This document shows, piece by piece, positions 16,640 to 24,198 of a stretch of DNA of 64,000 nucleotides. Both the position numbers and the translations under genes were made by a program. Source of the DNA: Thalassotalea psychrophila (GTDB lineage: Bacteria; Pseudomonadota; Gammaproteobacteria; Enterobacterales; Alteromonadaceae); the NCBI RefSeq assembly GCF_031583595.1, contig NZ_CP134145.1, positions 1,736,001 through 1,800,000 on the forward strand. The letters are read 5' to 3'. The first letter of the stretch is position 1, and each line of letters begins with the position of its first letter. The notes beneath the pieces were generated by a model. It had not been told where the DNA came from and did no database searches. It worked only from the letters and a program-made list of their open reading frames with translations.

Positions 16640-18541
16640 TTAATAATCTGGTAGTTCAATCATTCCGCCTGCCGAACGAGATACACAAGGCGTGAAGAGC
16701 TTAACTCGATTTTTTTCATCATCACTTAGCACCATATCACGATGTTCTATTTCTCCATTGACTTTACATCGACAAGTGCCGCAGACGCCATTTTCACAAG
16801 AAATAGGAATGAAAATATTCTTTTCAGTTAAAGCCTGCACAATAGATTTATCTGCGTGCACTTCAATTTCTTGCTTTGACTTTAATAATTTGACGGTAAA
16901 GCTTTTATTTTCTGAAACGCCAAGCTCACCACCAGCTTTAAAGCTTTCCTTATTAAACTGCTCTTGGCTAAAGCCTGCATCCATCACTGTTTTTTCGATA
17001 TAGTCCATAAAGCCGCCTGGGCCACATACATAAATGTCAGCATTATCATGACCTTCTAATTCGATTTTAGCATTGAATTTATGGCTCGAATCGTCATCTA
17101 AGTACACTGAGGTATTCGCTAAAAACGGTAAATCATTCCAATGATCTTTAAACGCCCATTTACTTGAGCTTGCAGTACAGTAATGTAAATGAAAAGGAAT
17201 TTTCTGACGGTGTAATGTCCATGCCATAGCCAGCATTGGTGTAATGCCAATGCCGCCCGCGAATAAGATAACTTCGGAGGCTTTTTTCAATTCGAATAAA
17301 TTTCTCGGCTTACTGATCTTTATATTATCACCAACCTTGAATTTCTCATGTAGTGTTCTTGACCCGCCGCGTCCGTCATTTTCGCATTGAACGGCAATTT
17401 CATAGCGATTTTTTTGATCTGAAGCGTTACATAAGGAATATTGGCGTATTAAACCGGGCTCAATAATTACATCTACATGAGCACCCGCTTTAAAGGTTGG
17501 AAAATCCTCACCTCCTTTAGCAGGAGCAAAGCTATAGTGATTAATACCGTCAGCAACCGTAGTTACACTTTTAATGGTGACATCCATGAATTGGTGATTG
17601 GTGGAATTTTGTAGCCCATTTTGACGGCTGATTTCTTCAAAATGTTCTGAATTAATCCCAACATTCACTAATTCTTGCTGTTCAAAAATATCCTTACCCA
17701 ACTGCCATGCTTTCCAGTTACGGTAAATTGGCATATTAGGATAAAGATGATGAATTAAATGACGGTTTTGACCAAAATAAACTGAGGCAAACGCACTATC
17801 AAAACCACGAATAACGACCGTTGTTTTAAAAGGATTATGCTCTTTAGCACTACATTTTTCTGGCGGATGCTGAACATATGCAAACATATAAATAGCGACA
17901 AAAAATCCAATGCGCTGCGGCAAAACATACAGCATAACAAATTCGTACCAGTAGGCAGAACTTAAGCCAACAGCCAAAATGCTTATATAGATAGCCATGC
18001 CTGATAAACTTGCCCATTGGGTTACTACTGTAGCTGTATTCCGATGACGAAAACTCCAGTAAGCCCAGTAAAAATCTTGCGTGGCAACTTTAAACATGTT
18101 TACCAGAAGCGAACCTTTATATAAACGTTCGTCAGGATCGTCTTCGCCACAGGTGTCTCGATGGTGAGTTAAATGCTGATGACGCCATTGTAGGATTGGC
18201 AATTGCGGGAAAGGAATAATCGTTAACACAGTAGCTAGCCAATCATTAATTTTAAGGTTTCGCGCCATACTTAAATGTGCTGCTTCATGCCCTGTTAGTA
18301 AAAATATAAAAAAGGTATAGGTACTCAATACTACGAGCCAAATAGCTGAAAGTTCACCAGCTAACCAAAGCTGACTAACATAAGCCCATGCCGCCAAGCA
18401 AAAGCTACAAGCGAAAAATAACACCCAGTTAACTTGTGGCACATCAAGTAATTTTTTAAATTCAGGACGTTGTGATAATAATAACAAATCGGCCATTGCT
18501 TTATCGGGAATCTGGCCTTTTGTTGACGCTGGTATATTCAT
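16640..18541 (-). CDS. Fatty-acid desaturase fused to ferredoxin reductase and 2Fe-2S ferredoxin
   Basis: A 633-residue fusion. Residues 1-300 are a membrane di-iron desaturase/hydroxylase domain with hydrophobic segments and three His boxes: HEAAH (85-89), HQHLTHH (121-127) and HLIHH (261-265). Residues about 320-540 form an FNR-type reductase with the FAD site RQYSLCNA and the NAD(P) site GGIGITPM. The C-terminus is a plant-type 2Fe-2S domain with Cys582, Cys587, Cys590 and Cys619. The chain could carry electrons from NAD(P)H through FAD and the cluster to the di-iron site by itself. The substrate may be a fatty acyl chain or another hydrophobic compound; the sequence does not decide. Confidence 0.9.
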   Translation of the reverse strand: MNIPASTKGQIPDKAMADLLLLSQRPEFKKLLDVPQVNWVLFFACSFCLAAWAYVSQLWLAGELSAIWLVVLSTYTFFIFLLTGHEAAHLSMARNLKINDWLATVLTIIPFPQLPILQWRHQHLTHHRDTCGEDDPDERLYKGSLLVNMFKVATQDFYWAYWSFRHRNTATVVTQWASLSGMAIYISILAVGLSSAYWYEFVMLYVLPQRIGFFVAIYMFAYVQHPPEKCSAKEHNPFKTTVVIRGFDSAFASVYFGQNRHLIHHLYPNMPIYRNWKAWQLGKDIFEQQELVNVGINSEHFEEISRQNGLQNSTNHQFMDVTIKSVTTVADGINHYSFAPAKGGEDFPTFKAGAHVDVIIEPGLIRQYSLCNASDQKNRYEIAVQCENDGRGGSRTLHEKFKVGDNIKISKPRNLFELKKASEVILFAGGIGITPMLAMAWTLHRQKIPFHLHYCTASSSKWAFKDHWNDLPFLANTSVYLDDDSSHKFNAKIELEGHDNADIYVCGPGGFMDYIEKTVMDAGFSQEQFNKESFKAGGELGVSENKSFTVKLLKSKQEIEVHADKSIVQALTEKNIFIPISCENGVCGTCRCKVNGEIEHRDMVLSDDEKNRVKLFTPCVSRSAGGMIELPDY

Positions 18542-18559
18542 ATAAATTAAATTTCTATT

Positions 18560-18581
18560 TTATGTATCGGTTGGTACATAA
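18560..18581 (-). promoter_or_regulatory. Candidate TetR operator dyad
   Basis: A 22-bp dyad with arms TTATGTA and TACATAA and an 8-bp centre lies 19-40 bp upstream of the desaturase start codon, where a promoter should be. The length and symmetry suit a TetR dimer. A weaker related dyad (TTGTA/TACAA) sits at 16553-16569, upstream of the TetR gene itself. Assignment is inference. Confidence 0.45.
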
Positions 18582-18845
18582 GGTAGCAGTTGGTAAAAAA
18601 AAATTCAACGATTATTGAAGTTATTTTTAATAATTCCGTGTAAAAACAAAGGTTTATTTTGTTTTTGAAGATCGAAAAAATATTACCGGGGAGTAATTTC
18701 TTAAAGAGAATGATATTTTTGTTCCTTTGCCTTGTGAACAAGGTATTTGTAGAACTTGTATTCACAGTCAAATAAGGTGAAGTGGAAAATAAAAACTTAG
18801 AGTTAAATAGCCGTTTAGTCCTTGTGTTAGTCGAGCTATAAAATA

Positions 18846-18888
18846 CTAGGGGCAGAGTCAGGTCCTAATAACCTGATTCTGACCCTAG
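18846..18888. repeat. GGGTCAGAGTC palindromic repeat, copy 1
   Basis: An 18-bp inverted repeat (CTAGGGGCAGAGTCAGGT with a nearly perfect complement ending at 18888) around a 7-base loop. A close relative at 24161-24198 lies at the other end of the AraC-linked gene set. It resembles a RAYT-associated REP sequence and may also act as a terminator or boundary. The remaining spacer between 18541 and 19027 holds no gene I can support. Confidence 0.6.
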
Positions 18889-18906
18889 TTTATTTAATTT
18901 TATTGT

Positions 18907-18937
18907 TTTTTATAAAAAGGTCGTATTTTTTATAAAA
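18907..18937 (+). promoter_or_regulatory. Twin TTTTTATAAAA sites, 20 bp apart (copy A)
   Basis: Two copies of TTTTTATAAAA, at 18907-18917 and 18927-18937, spaced exactly 20 bp, 90 bp before the ATG of the membrane operon at 19027. The same pair with the same spacing precedes the gene at 21689. Direct repeats about two helical turns apart are the normal AraC-family operator layout, and an AraC gene lies between. AT-richness makes chance matches possible. Confidence 0.5.
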
Positions 18938-19026
18938 AGTGACTATTTGCTGTTTTCGGTGATCACCAAGTGTGATACTCAAACGCTTACTTAAAATAAC
19001 GATAAAAAAAGTCTCGGGAGTTCATA

Positions 19027-19737
19027 ATGAATACCAATAGTTTAAAACTGTGCGCCTGGACAGGGCCGATATTTGTCATCATGTTTTTATTCGGCTTTGT
19101 TGCTCTCGCTGGTTTTCTACCGCCGCCATCGCCGTCGTTAAATGCCGATGAAATTGCCAGTTTATACAGCCAGAATAGTCTTATGATCCGTTCAGGATTA
19201 GTGATTATGATGATCGCTTTAGCCTTATTAATACCGTTTTTAGCTGCTATAGCTGCTCGTATGCGCCATATGAATAACCATAGTCCAGTTTTGATAATTA
19301 CCTTTTTATTATCTGCTGCCGCAACAACTGCACTTTTATATATCATTGTTTGTGCGTGGGGAGTAGCAAGTTTTCGGCCAGAACGTTTAGCAGATGTTAC
19401 CCAAGCATTTAATGACTTTGCCTTTATTATGCTAATTTGGCCGGTATCGTTAATACCGGTGAGTTATATTGCATTAGGCATTTCCATATTAAACGATAAT
19501 CGCCAACAGCCTGTGTTTCCTCGCTGGTTTGGTTTTTTTAATTTTTGGATGGCTTTACTTGCCTATGGTGGCGCGTTGTTGATTTTTTTCACCCATGGAC
19601 CATTTGCTTGGAACGGCTTAATTGCATTTTGGATCCCTGCATTTGCGTTTTTTGGTTGGTATATTGTTGCTGCAATAGTTCTTATTCAGTCAGTAAATTG
19701 TGAGATACGAAATAACAAAATAGCGGAACGCAATTAA
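19027..19737 (+). CDS. Polytopic membrane protein of unknown function
   Basis: A 236-residue inner-membrane protein with about six hydrophobic segments (around 8-30, 55-75, 87-112, 130-152, 166-190 and 198-220) and no motif I can name. It has a good GGGAG Shine-Dalgarno. It is the first gene of a tight operon: its stop overlaps the start of the oxidase subunit III-like gene by one base, and a subunit IV-like gene follows two bases later. Twin direct repeats upstream suggest AraC control. A role in anchoring or assembling the orphan oxidase-like subunits is possible but not shown. Confidence 0.8.
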   Translation: MNTNSLKLCAWTGPIFVIMFLFGFVALAGFLPPPSPSLNADEIASLYSQNSLMIRSGLVIMMIALALLIPFLAAIAARMRHMNNHSPVLIITFLLSAAATTALLYIIVCAWGVASFRPERLADVTQAFNDFAFIMLIWPVSLIPVSYIALGISILNDNRQQPVFPRWFGFFNFWMALLAYGGALLIFFTHGPFAWNGLIAFWIPAFAFFGWYIVAAIVLIQSVNCEIRNNKIAERN

Positions 19738-20345
19738 TGAATCAGTATCGGTCAATAAAAACTGATCAACTTGCAGGTTATGCTGGCATTAGCTATGAGA
19801 AAAAGAAAATACCGGCAGAACTTGGTGTTTGGCTGTTTATCATTGGTGATATGTTAGTTTTTACCGCTCTTTTTGTCAGCTATGCCATGCAACGTTCTGA
19901 CCAAGTAACGTTGTTTACCCACTCTCAAACAATGCTTAACCAATCATTTGGGGTGATTAATACGTTGTTATTACTTACCGGGTCGTTATTTGTTGTTCTC
20001 GCACTACATAGTGCCAGAAATGGTTATAAACGAGCGCTAACACGGTTTTTGCTGTTGGCAATAAGCACAGGCTTATTGTTTTTTATTGTTAAAATTTTTG
20101 AATACAGTGAAAAAATTAGTCAGGGCTATAACTTACTTAGCAATGATTTTTTTATGTACTATTTCATGTTGACCGGCATTCATTTGTTGCACGTATGTGT
20201 GGCTATTGGAGTATTAATATTTCTGCTGTGTCGTTATCACCATGGTGATAACGATATTCGTAATTTAGAAAGTGGCGGTGTTATTTGGCACATGGTGGAT
20301 CTATTATGGATTGTCTTATTTCCGCTCATTTATTTGATTAAATAG
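19737..20345 (+). CDS. Heme-copper oxidase subunit III-like protein (NorE-like)
   Basis: A 202-residue membrane protein with the subunit III family pattern: an N-terminal ELGVWLFIIGDMLVFTALFVSYA segment, and the C-terminal FMLTGIHLLHVCVAIG and WHMVDLLWIVLFPLIYL helices with the conserved His residues. Five membrane segments and the length match CoxC/NorE short forms. No catalytic subunit I or II is in the window, so it is an orphan. It overlaps the preceding gene by one base and is followed by a subunit IV-like gene, giving a NorE-NorF-like pair. What it serves here is unknown. Confidence 0.85.
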   Translation: MNQYRSIKTDQLAGYAGISYEKKKIPAELGVWLFIIGDMLVFTALFVSYAMQRSDQVTLFTHSQTMLNQSFGVINTLLLLTGSLFVVLALHSARNGYKRALTRFLLLAISTGLLFFIVKIFEYSEKISQGYNLLSNDFFMYYFMLTGIHLLHVCVAIGVLIFLLCRYHHGDNDIRNLESGGVIWHMVDLLWIVLFPLIYLIK

Positions 20346-20346
20346 T

Positions 20347-20625
20347 ATGATAAATTTTACTAAATTTTCAGACAGAAACGTTCGGCAGAGCATGTTGATA
20401 TGGGTAGTTTTAATTACGCTGACATTACTATCGTTTTATTTAGGCCATAGCTCAGAGCATGTTTCGCACACGACAATAACGATGGCGATATTGCTGCTCT
20501 CATTTTTCAAAGTGCGCATGGTCATTGTATATTTTATGGAAGTTAAAGATACACCGCTGCTATTACGATGCTTCTTTGAGCTTTGGTGCATAACTGTATG
20601 TGCTGCGTTGATCGTTATCTTGTAG
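20347..20625 (+). CDS. Prokaryotic cytochrome oxidase subunit IV-like protein (NorF-like)
   Basis: A 92-residue membrane protein with three hydrophobic segments and the family feature MAILLLSFFKVRMVIVYFME around residues 47-66. It matches the COX4_pro/NorF type of small accessory subunit. The start lies one base beyond the stop of the subunit III-like gene, so the three genes from 19027 are one operon. It ends just before the convergent AraC gene. Confidence 0.8.
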   Translation: MINFTKFSDRNVRQSMLIWVVLITLTLLSFYLGHSSEHVSHTTITMAILLLSFFKVRMVIVYFMEVKDTPLLLRCFFELWCITVCAALIVIL

Positions 20626-20641
20626 ACATAAACATCATCAA

Positions 20642-21529
20642 CTATAAACGCATTTTTTTTCTGAGTTGTGCCGGTGTCATTTGGTAGAATTTAGCAAATT
20701 GTGTGGTTAAATGACTTTGACTACTAAACCCCAATGATTCGGCTATTTGACAAATCGACAGGCTGGAGTGGATCAATAGTTCTCTGGTTCTGTTGAGCCT
20801 GGTTTGTAAAATAAACTGATGTACAGACTGACCCGTAACGGCAGTAAAAATTCGTCTAAAATAAGACTCGCTCACTGATAGCACATCGGCTAAATGATGG
20901 ACCGATAAATTCTTACCTAAGTTCAGTTGAATATACTCTATAGTGCTGCGAATTCGAAACAATTGTAATGAGTTAGATGCAAACGCTGTGGTATGTTGTT
21001 TTGATAACACTCGTTCACTATGCAATAAAACCGTTTCTGTTAACGCGTCAATATAATTAATATCATCACTATTTTGCTCACTGGATATTTGCAACAACTG
21101 CCGAATTAGAGCATCGAGTACAGGATCGCCAACCATAACCACTGATACCAATGACTTTGCCATGCGATATAATTTTTCGGTTAATTGGTTTTGTTTAGGG
21201 TCAATGATCATTAACGCAAAGTCCACTTCACCTAGCATATCAAAGCGAGTTTTTTGATCTGCGGGAAAAATTGTTACCACACTTGATGATGAATGGTCTG
21301 TATTTCCCTGTATGCCCGAGGTTTTAATGCGAGCCCCAGAAAATTGCACGCCAATTAGAATCGATTTCAACGGTGGCACTGTACCGGTTATTTCCGAGCA
21401 CACATAGCGCTCCAAACGAAAACTAACTTTCTCACCCTGTTTATAACTGGCGATAGGTTTGCGGTTAAGTAAATTTTCGATAGTTTGTCGGCTGACTTCA
21501 ACGTTTTTGGCACTAGTCACATTGTTCAT
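20642..21529 (-). CDS. AraC-family transcriptional regulator
   Basis: A 295-residue regulator. The last 100 residues hold the two AraC helix-turn-helix units (LSVHHLADVLSVSESYFRRIF and ICQIAESLGFSSQSHLTTQF), ending in MTPAQLRKKMRL. The N-terminal 180 residues are a poorly conserved sensing domain of the kind seen in AraC regulators of hydrocarbon or aromatic oxidation. The gene lies between a membrane operon and the monooxygenase fusion. Twin 20-bp-spaced repeats occur before both and within its own upstream region, so it probably controls all three units. Confidence 0.92.
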   Translation of the reverse strand: MNNVTSAKNVEVSRQTIENLLNRKPIASYKQGEKVSFRLERYVCSEITGTVPPLKSILIGVQFSGARIKTSGIQGNTDHSSSSVVTIFPADQKTRFDMLGEVDFALMIIDPKQNQLTEKLYRMAKSLVSVVMVGDPVLDALIRQLLQISSEQNSDDINYIDALTETVLLHSERVLSKQHTTAFASNSLQLFRIRSTIEYIQLNLGKNLSVHHLADVLSVSESYFRRIFTAVTGQSVHQFILQTRLNRTRELLIHSSLSICQIAESLGFSSQSHLTTQFAKFYQMTPAQLRKKMRL

Positions 21530-21599
21530 ATCTCGCCTTAGGTTTCTGGCTAGTTAGCAATAATTATTTAAACAATAAGTTTTGCTTAATAATAATCGG

Positions 21600-21630
21600 T
21601 TTTTATAAAAAACACACTCTTTTTATAAAA
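21600..21630 (+). promoter_or_regulatory. Twin TTTTTATAAAA sites, 20 bp apart (copy B)
   Basis: TTTTTATAAAA at 21600-21610 and again at 21620-21630, spaced exactly as in the pair at 18907. The pair lies 58 bp before the ATG at 21689 and 71 bp from the divergent AraC start, a good place for an activator that also regulates itself. Confidence 0.5.
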
Positions 21631-21688
21631 GACAGCACTTATTTGTCAAGGTAAAGTTTACAGCATAATAATTAAATTAGAGTTAAAC

Positions 21689-24157
21689 ATGACATTACAT
21701 AACGTTAAATTAGTCTTTAGTGACAATGAAGAAGTCGAACTAGAACTATCGAGTGAAGAAAATTTATTGGACAAAGCCGAGCAGCAGGGTATATATCTGG
21801 CCAATGATTGTCGTGAAGGGGTTTGTGGTGTTTGCAGTGGTAAATGCAAAACGGGTAACTATACCTTAACCGACGATACCGCATTAAGTGAACATGAAAA
21901 AGACAAAGGTATGGTTTTACCTTGTACCATGCAAGTACAAAGTGATACTGAGTTGCATTTTGATTATCCCAAAAGCCAGTGTAAGCCAAGTTCAAATACC
22001 ATAATTTCAGCCACGATCAGTAATATTGAAACCATTGCAGAAAATACGGCAAGTATCACGGTTACAGCAAGTGAACAAACACAGCAGTTAAATTACTATC
22101 CTGGGCAATTTACTTCAATAAATATCCCTGAAACAGATGACTGGCGTGCCTATTCATTTGCTAACACTAGTAACAAGGTCAATGAGTGGCAGTTTATCAT
22201 CAGACTGCTTGAAGACGGTAAAATGAGTAATTACCTGCGCGATCAGGCGAAAGTAGGCGATAACATTGATATAAAGTCTCCAAATGGTCATTTCTACCTT
22301 AGAGATATTACTCGTCCAACACTATTTTTTGCTGGTGGCACTGGCATATCGGCAATTATTGTGATGTTAAAATCGATAGCTGAAAACCTATCTAGTTACT
22401 CAAGCATTCCGCCCTTAGTTTTGTATTACGGGGTTAACAATGCAACCGAATTTTGCTGTGCAGATGAGCTTAAACAGCTAGAAAAAACACTGCCACAACT
22501 TATCGTAAAACGAATTGCGATGACAGTTGAAAAAAATAATGTAGAAGATTTCGCTATAGAAACTGGCTTAATTACGCAGTTATTGTCAGAGCAAAGTGTA
22601 TTTAACGGTAATGCCGATTGCTATATGTGTGGTCCGCCGCCGATGCTTGCAGCCATTGAGCAATGGTTTGAGCAAGCACCAATGTCGGGATATAAATTCT
22701 ATAGTGAAAAGTTTGTTGCCAGTAAAGGGCAAGGTAGCACAATTCAAAGTACTGAAATGTCGGTTTCTTGCGTAGCCGATTTAAGTAAACCCTATAAACG
22801 CGCGGTTGTGGTTGGTGGCAGTATTAGCGGTATTATCAATGCAAGAGTGTTAAGCGATTATTTTCAAGAAGTCATTATTGTTGAACGCGATGATCCCCAT
22901 CATATAGATCAAGTAAAAAAATCAACTCCGCAAGCACATCATGCTCATCACTTACTGCAAAAAGGCCAGCGCGAGCTTGCTAAACTATTTCCTGAACTTC
23001 TTGAGAACTTAGTCGCAGCAGGCACGCAAGCCTATGACTCTTCTAAAGATTATCGTATATTTCAAAATGGTAATTGGAAGCACGTGTTTAACTCTGACAT
23101 AACCATTATGGCCGGCCCAAGAAGAATTTTTGAAACGGTATTAAGACGACAATTATACCATTATGCCAATATTGGTTATCGCTATAATGCCAATGTTGAT
23201 AAATTGCTGCTCAATGATGACAGTAGCGTTATCGAAGGTGTAGGGCTGAGTAACGGCGAGAAAATTAATGCCGACTTTATCGTTGATGCGAGTGGCAAAA
23301 ACAGCTCTTTTCCTAAAATGCTTAACCAGCATGGTTACCCTTTACCCAAAGAAACCAGCCAGGAGCTTAATATATATTACTCAACCTATATTTTTGAGCT
23401 AACTGCACAGCAGGTACCTGAATGGGGGATGATGTTACTTTATGGTACGCGTCCAATTGATAAAGATTTTGGTTATGCAGCACTATATGGCAAAAATAAG
23501 CAATCGTTGTTAGTTACCCTTTGCTCCTACGGCTGTGAAAAGCCGATACGAAATCACGATGAATTTATTAGCCATGCTAAATCGATTGTGCGCAAAGAAA
23601 TTTTTGAGATGATCAAAAATTTAACTCCGGTTACCGAGTTGAGAACTTTTAAATATCCAAAAATGTTTCGTCGTCACTTTGAGCAGCAAAGCAAGTTACC
23701 ACAGGGGTTTATTGCCAGTGGTGATGCATTAGGAAGCGCTGATCCTATATCTGGTGCAGGGATGACAAAAGCGGTATTAGAAGCACAAGCGCTAAATAAC
23801 ATTTTAGCTAAAAATCCAAAACACTTAACCAAGGTCCCGAATCAATTTTATCAACAGGCAGCGAAATTATTCGATTACATCTGGTTTGTTATTAGCGAGC
23901 AAAATTTCCGTTTCCCATGGGTAAAAGGCAAACGACCATTTTATCAAAAAATAATGAAATGGTACGTCGACCAAGTGCTGGATTTAGCCCATTATGATGA
24001 ACAGGCGTTTAGAAGCTATTTGATGGTGATGCATTTGAATGATCATGTTTTATCATTAATGAAACCTAAAATGTTGCTCAAAGTGTGCAATAAGGTGTTA
24101 TTTAAACGTAATAAAACAGAGCAGATAAACACTATAGTATCGAATAAGATCAATTAA
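21689..24157 (+). CDS. Triple fusion: 2Fe-2S ferredoxin, FNR reductase and FAD monooxygenase
   Basis: An 822-residue cytoplasmic fusion. Residues 1-90 are a plant-type 2Fe-2S ferredoxin (Cys41, Cys46, Cys49, Cys79). Residues about 95-350 are an FNR module with the FAD site RAYSFAN, the nucleotide site FFAGGTGISA and the terminal YMCGPPPM. From about 370 to the end is a group-A-like flavoprotein monooxygenase/oxidoreductase: dinucleotide motif VVVGGSISG, then the second FAD motif GDALGSADPISGAGM near residue 680. Group A enzymes normally take electrons directly from NAD(P)H, so a built-in reductase chain is unusual; squalene-epoxidase-like enzymes, which need a reductase, are an analogy. The substrate is unknown. 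Confidence 0.88.
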   Translation: MTLHNVKLVFSDNEEVELELSSEENLLDKAEQQGIYLANDCREGVCGVCSGKCKTGNYTLTDDTALSEHEKDKGMVLPCTMQVQSDTELHFDYPKSQCKPSSNTIISATISNIETIAENTASITVTASEQTQQLNYYPGQFTSINIPETDDWRAYSFANTSNKVNEWQFIIRLLEDGKMSNYLRDQAKVGDNIDIKSPNGHFYLRDITRPTLFFAGGTGISAIIVMLKSIAENLSSYSSIPPLVLYYGVNNATEFCCADELKQLEKTLPQLIVKRIAMTVEKNNVEDFAIETGLITQLLSEQSVFNGNADCYMCGPPPMLAAIEQWFEQAPMSGYKFYSEKFVASKGQGSTIQSTEMSVSCVADLSKPYKRAVVVGGSISGIINARVLSDYFQEVIIVERDDPHHIDQVKKSTPQAHHAHHLLQKGQRELAKLFPELLENLVAAGTQAYDSSKDYRIFQNGNWKHVFNSDITIMAGPRRIFETVLRRQLYHYANIGYRYNANVDKLLLNDDSSVIEGVGLSNGEKINADFIVDASGKNSSFPKMLNQHGYPLPKETSQELNIYYSTYIFELTAQQVPEWGMMLLYGTRPIDKDFGYAALYGKNKQSLLVTLCSYGCEKPIRNHDEFISHAKSIVRKEIFEMIKNLTPVTELRTFKYPKMFRRHFEQQSKLPQGFIASGDALGSADPISGAGMTKAVLEAQALNNILAKNPKHLTKVPNQFYQQAAKLFDYIWFVISEQNFRFPWVKGKRPFYQKIMKWYVDQVLDLAHYDEQAFRSYLMVMHLNDHVLSLMKPKMLLKVCNKVLFKRNKTEQINTIVSNKIN

Positions 24158-24160
24158 ATA

Positions 24161-24198
24161 CTAGGGTCAGAGTAGGTTTAATAACCTGACTCTGACCC
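24161..24198. repeat. GGGTCAGAGTC palindromic repeat, copy 2 (IS target)
   Basis: CTAGGGTCAGAGTAGGT pairs with ACCTGACTCTGACCCT across a short loop, with one base missing in the left arm. It closely matches the repeat at 18846. Its right arm supplied the 11-bp target GACTCTGACCC that is duplicated on the far side of the adjoining insertion sequence at 25516-25526. Confidence 0.65.

Noticed and set aside
18547..18771. A 74-residue leftward frame upstream of the desaturase fusion
   Set aside because: Low-complexity AT-rich sequence, overlaps the desaturase promoter and candidate operator, no ribosome site and no recognisable domain.
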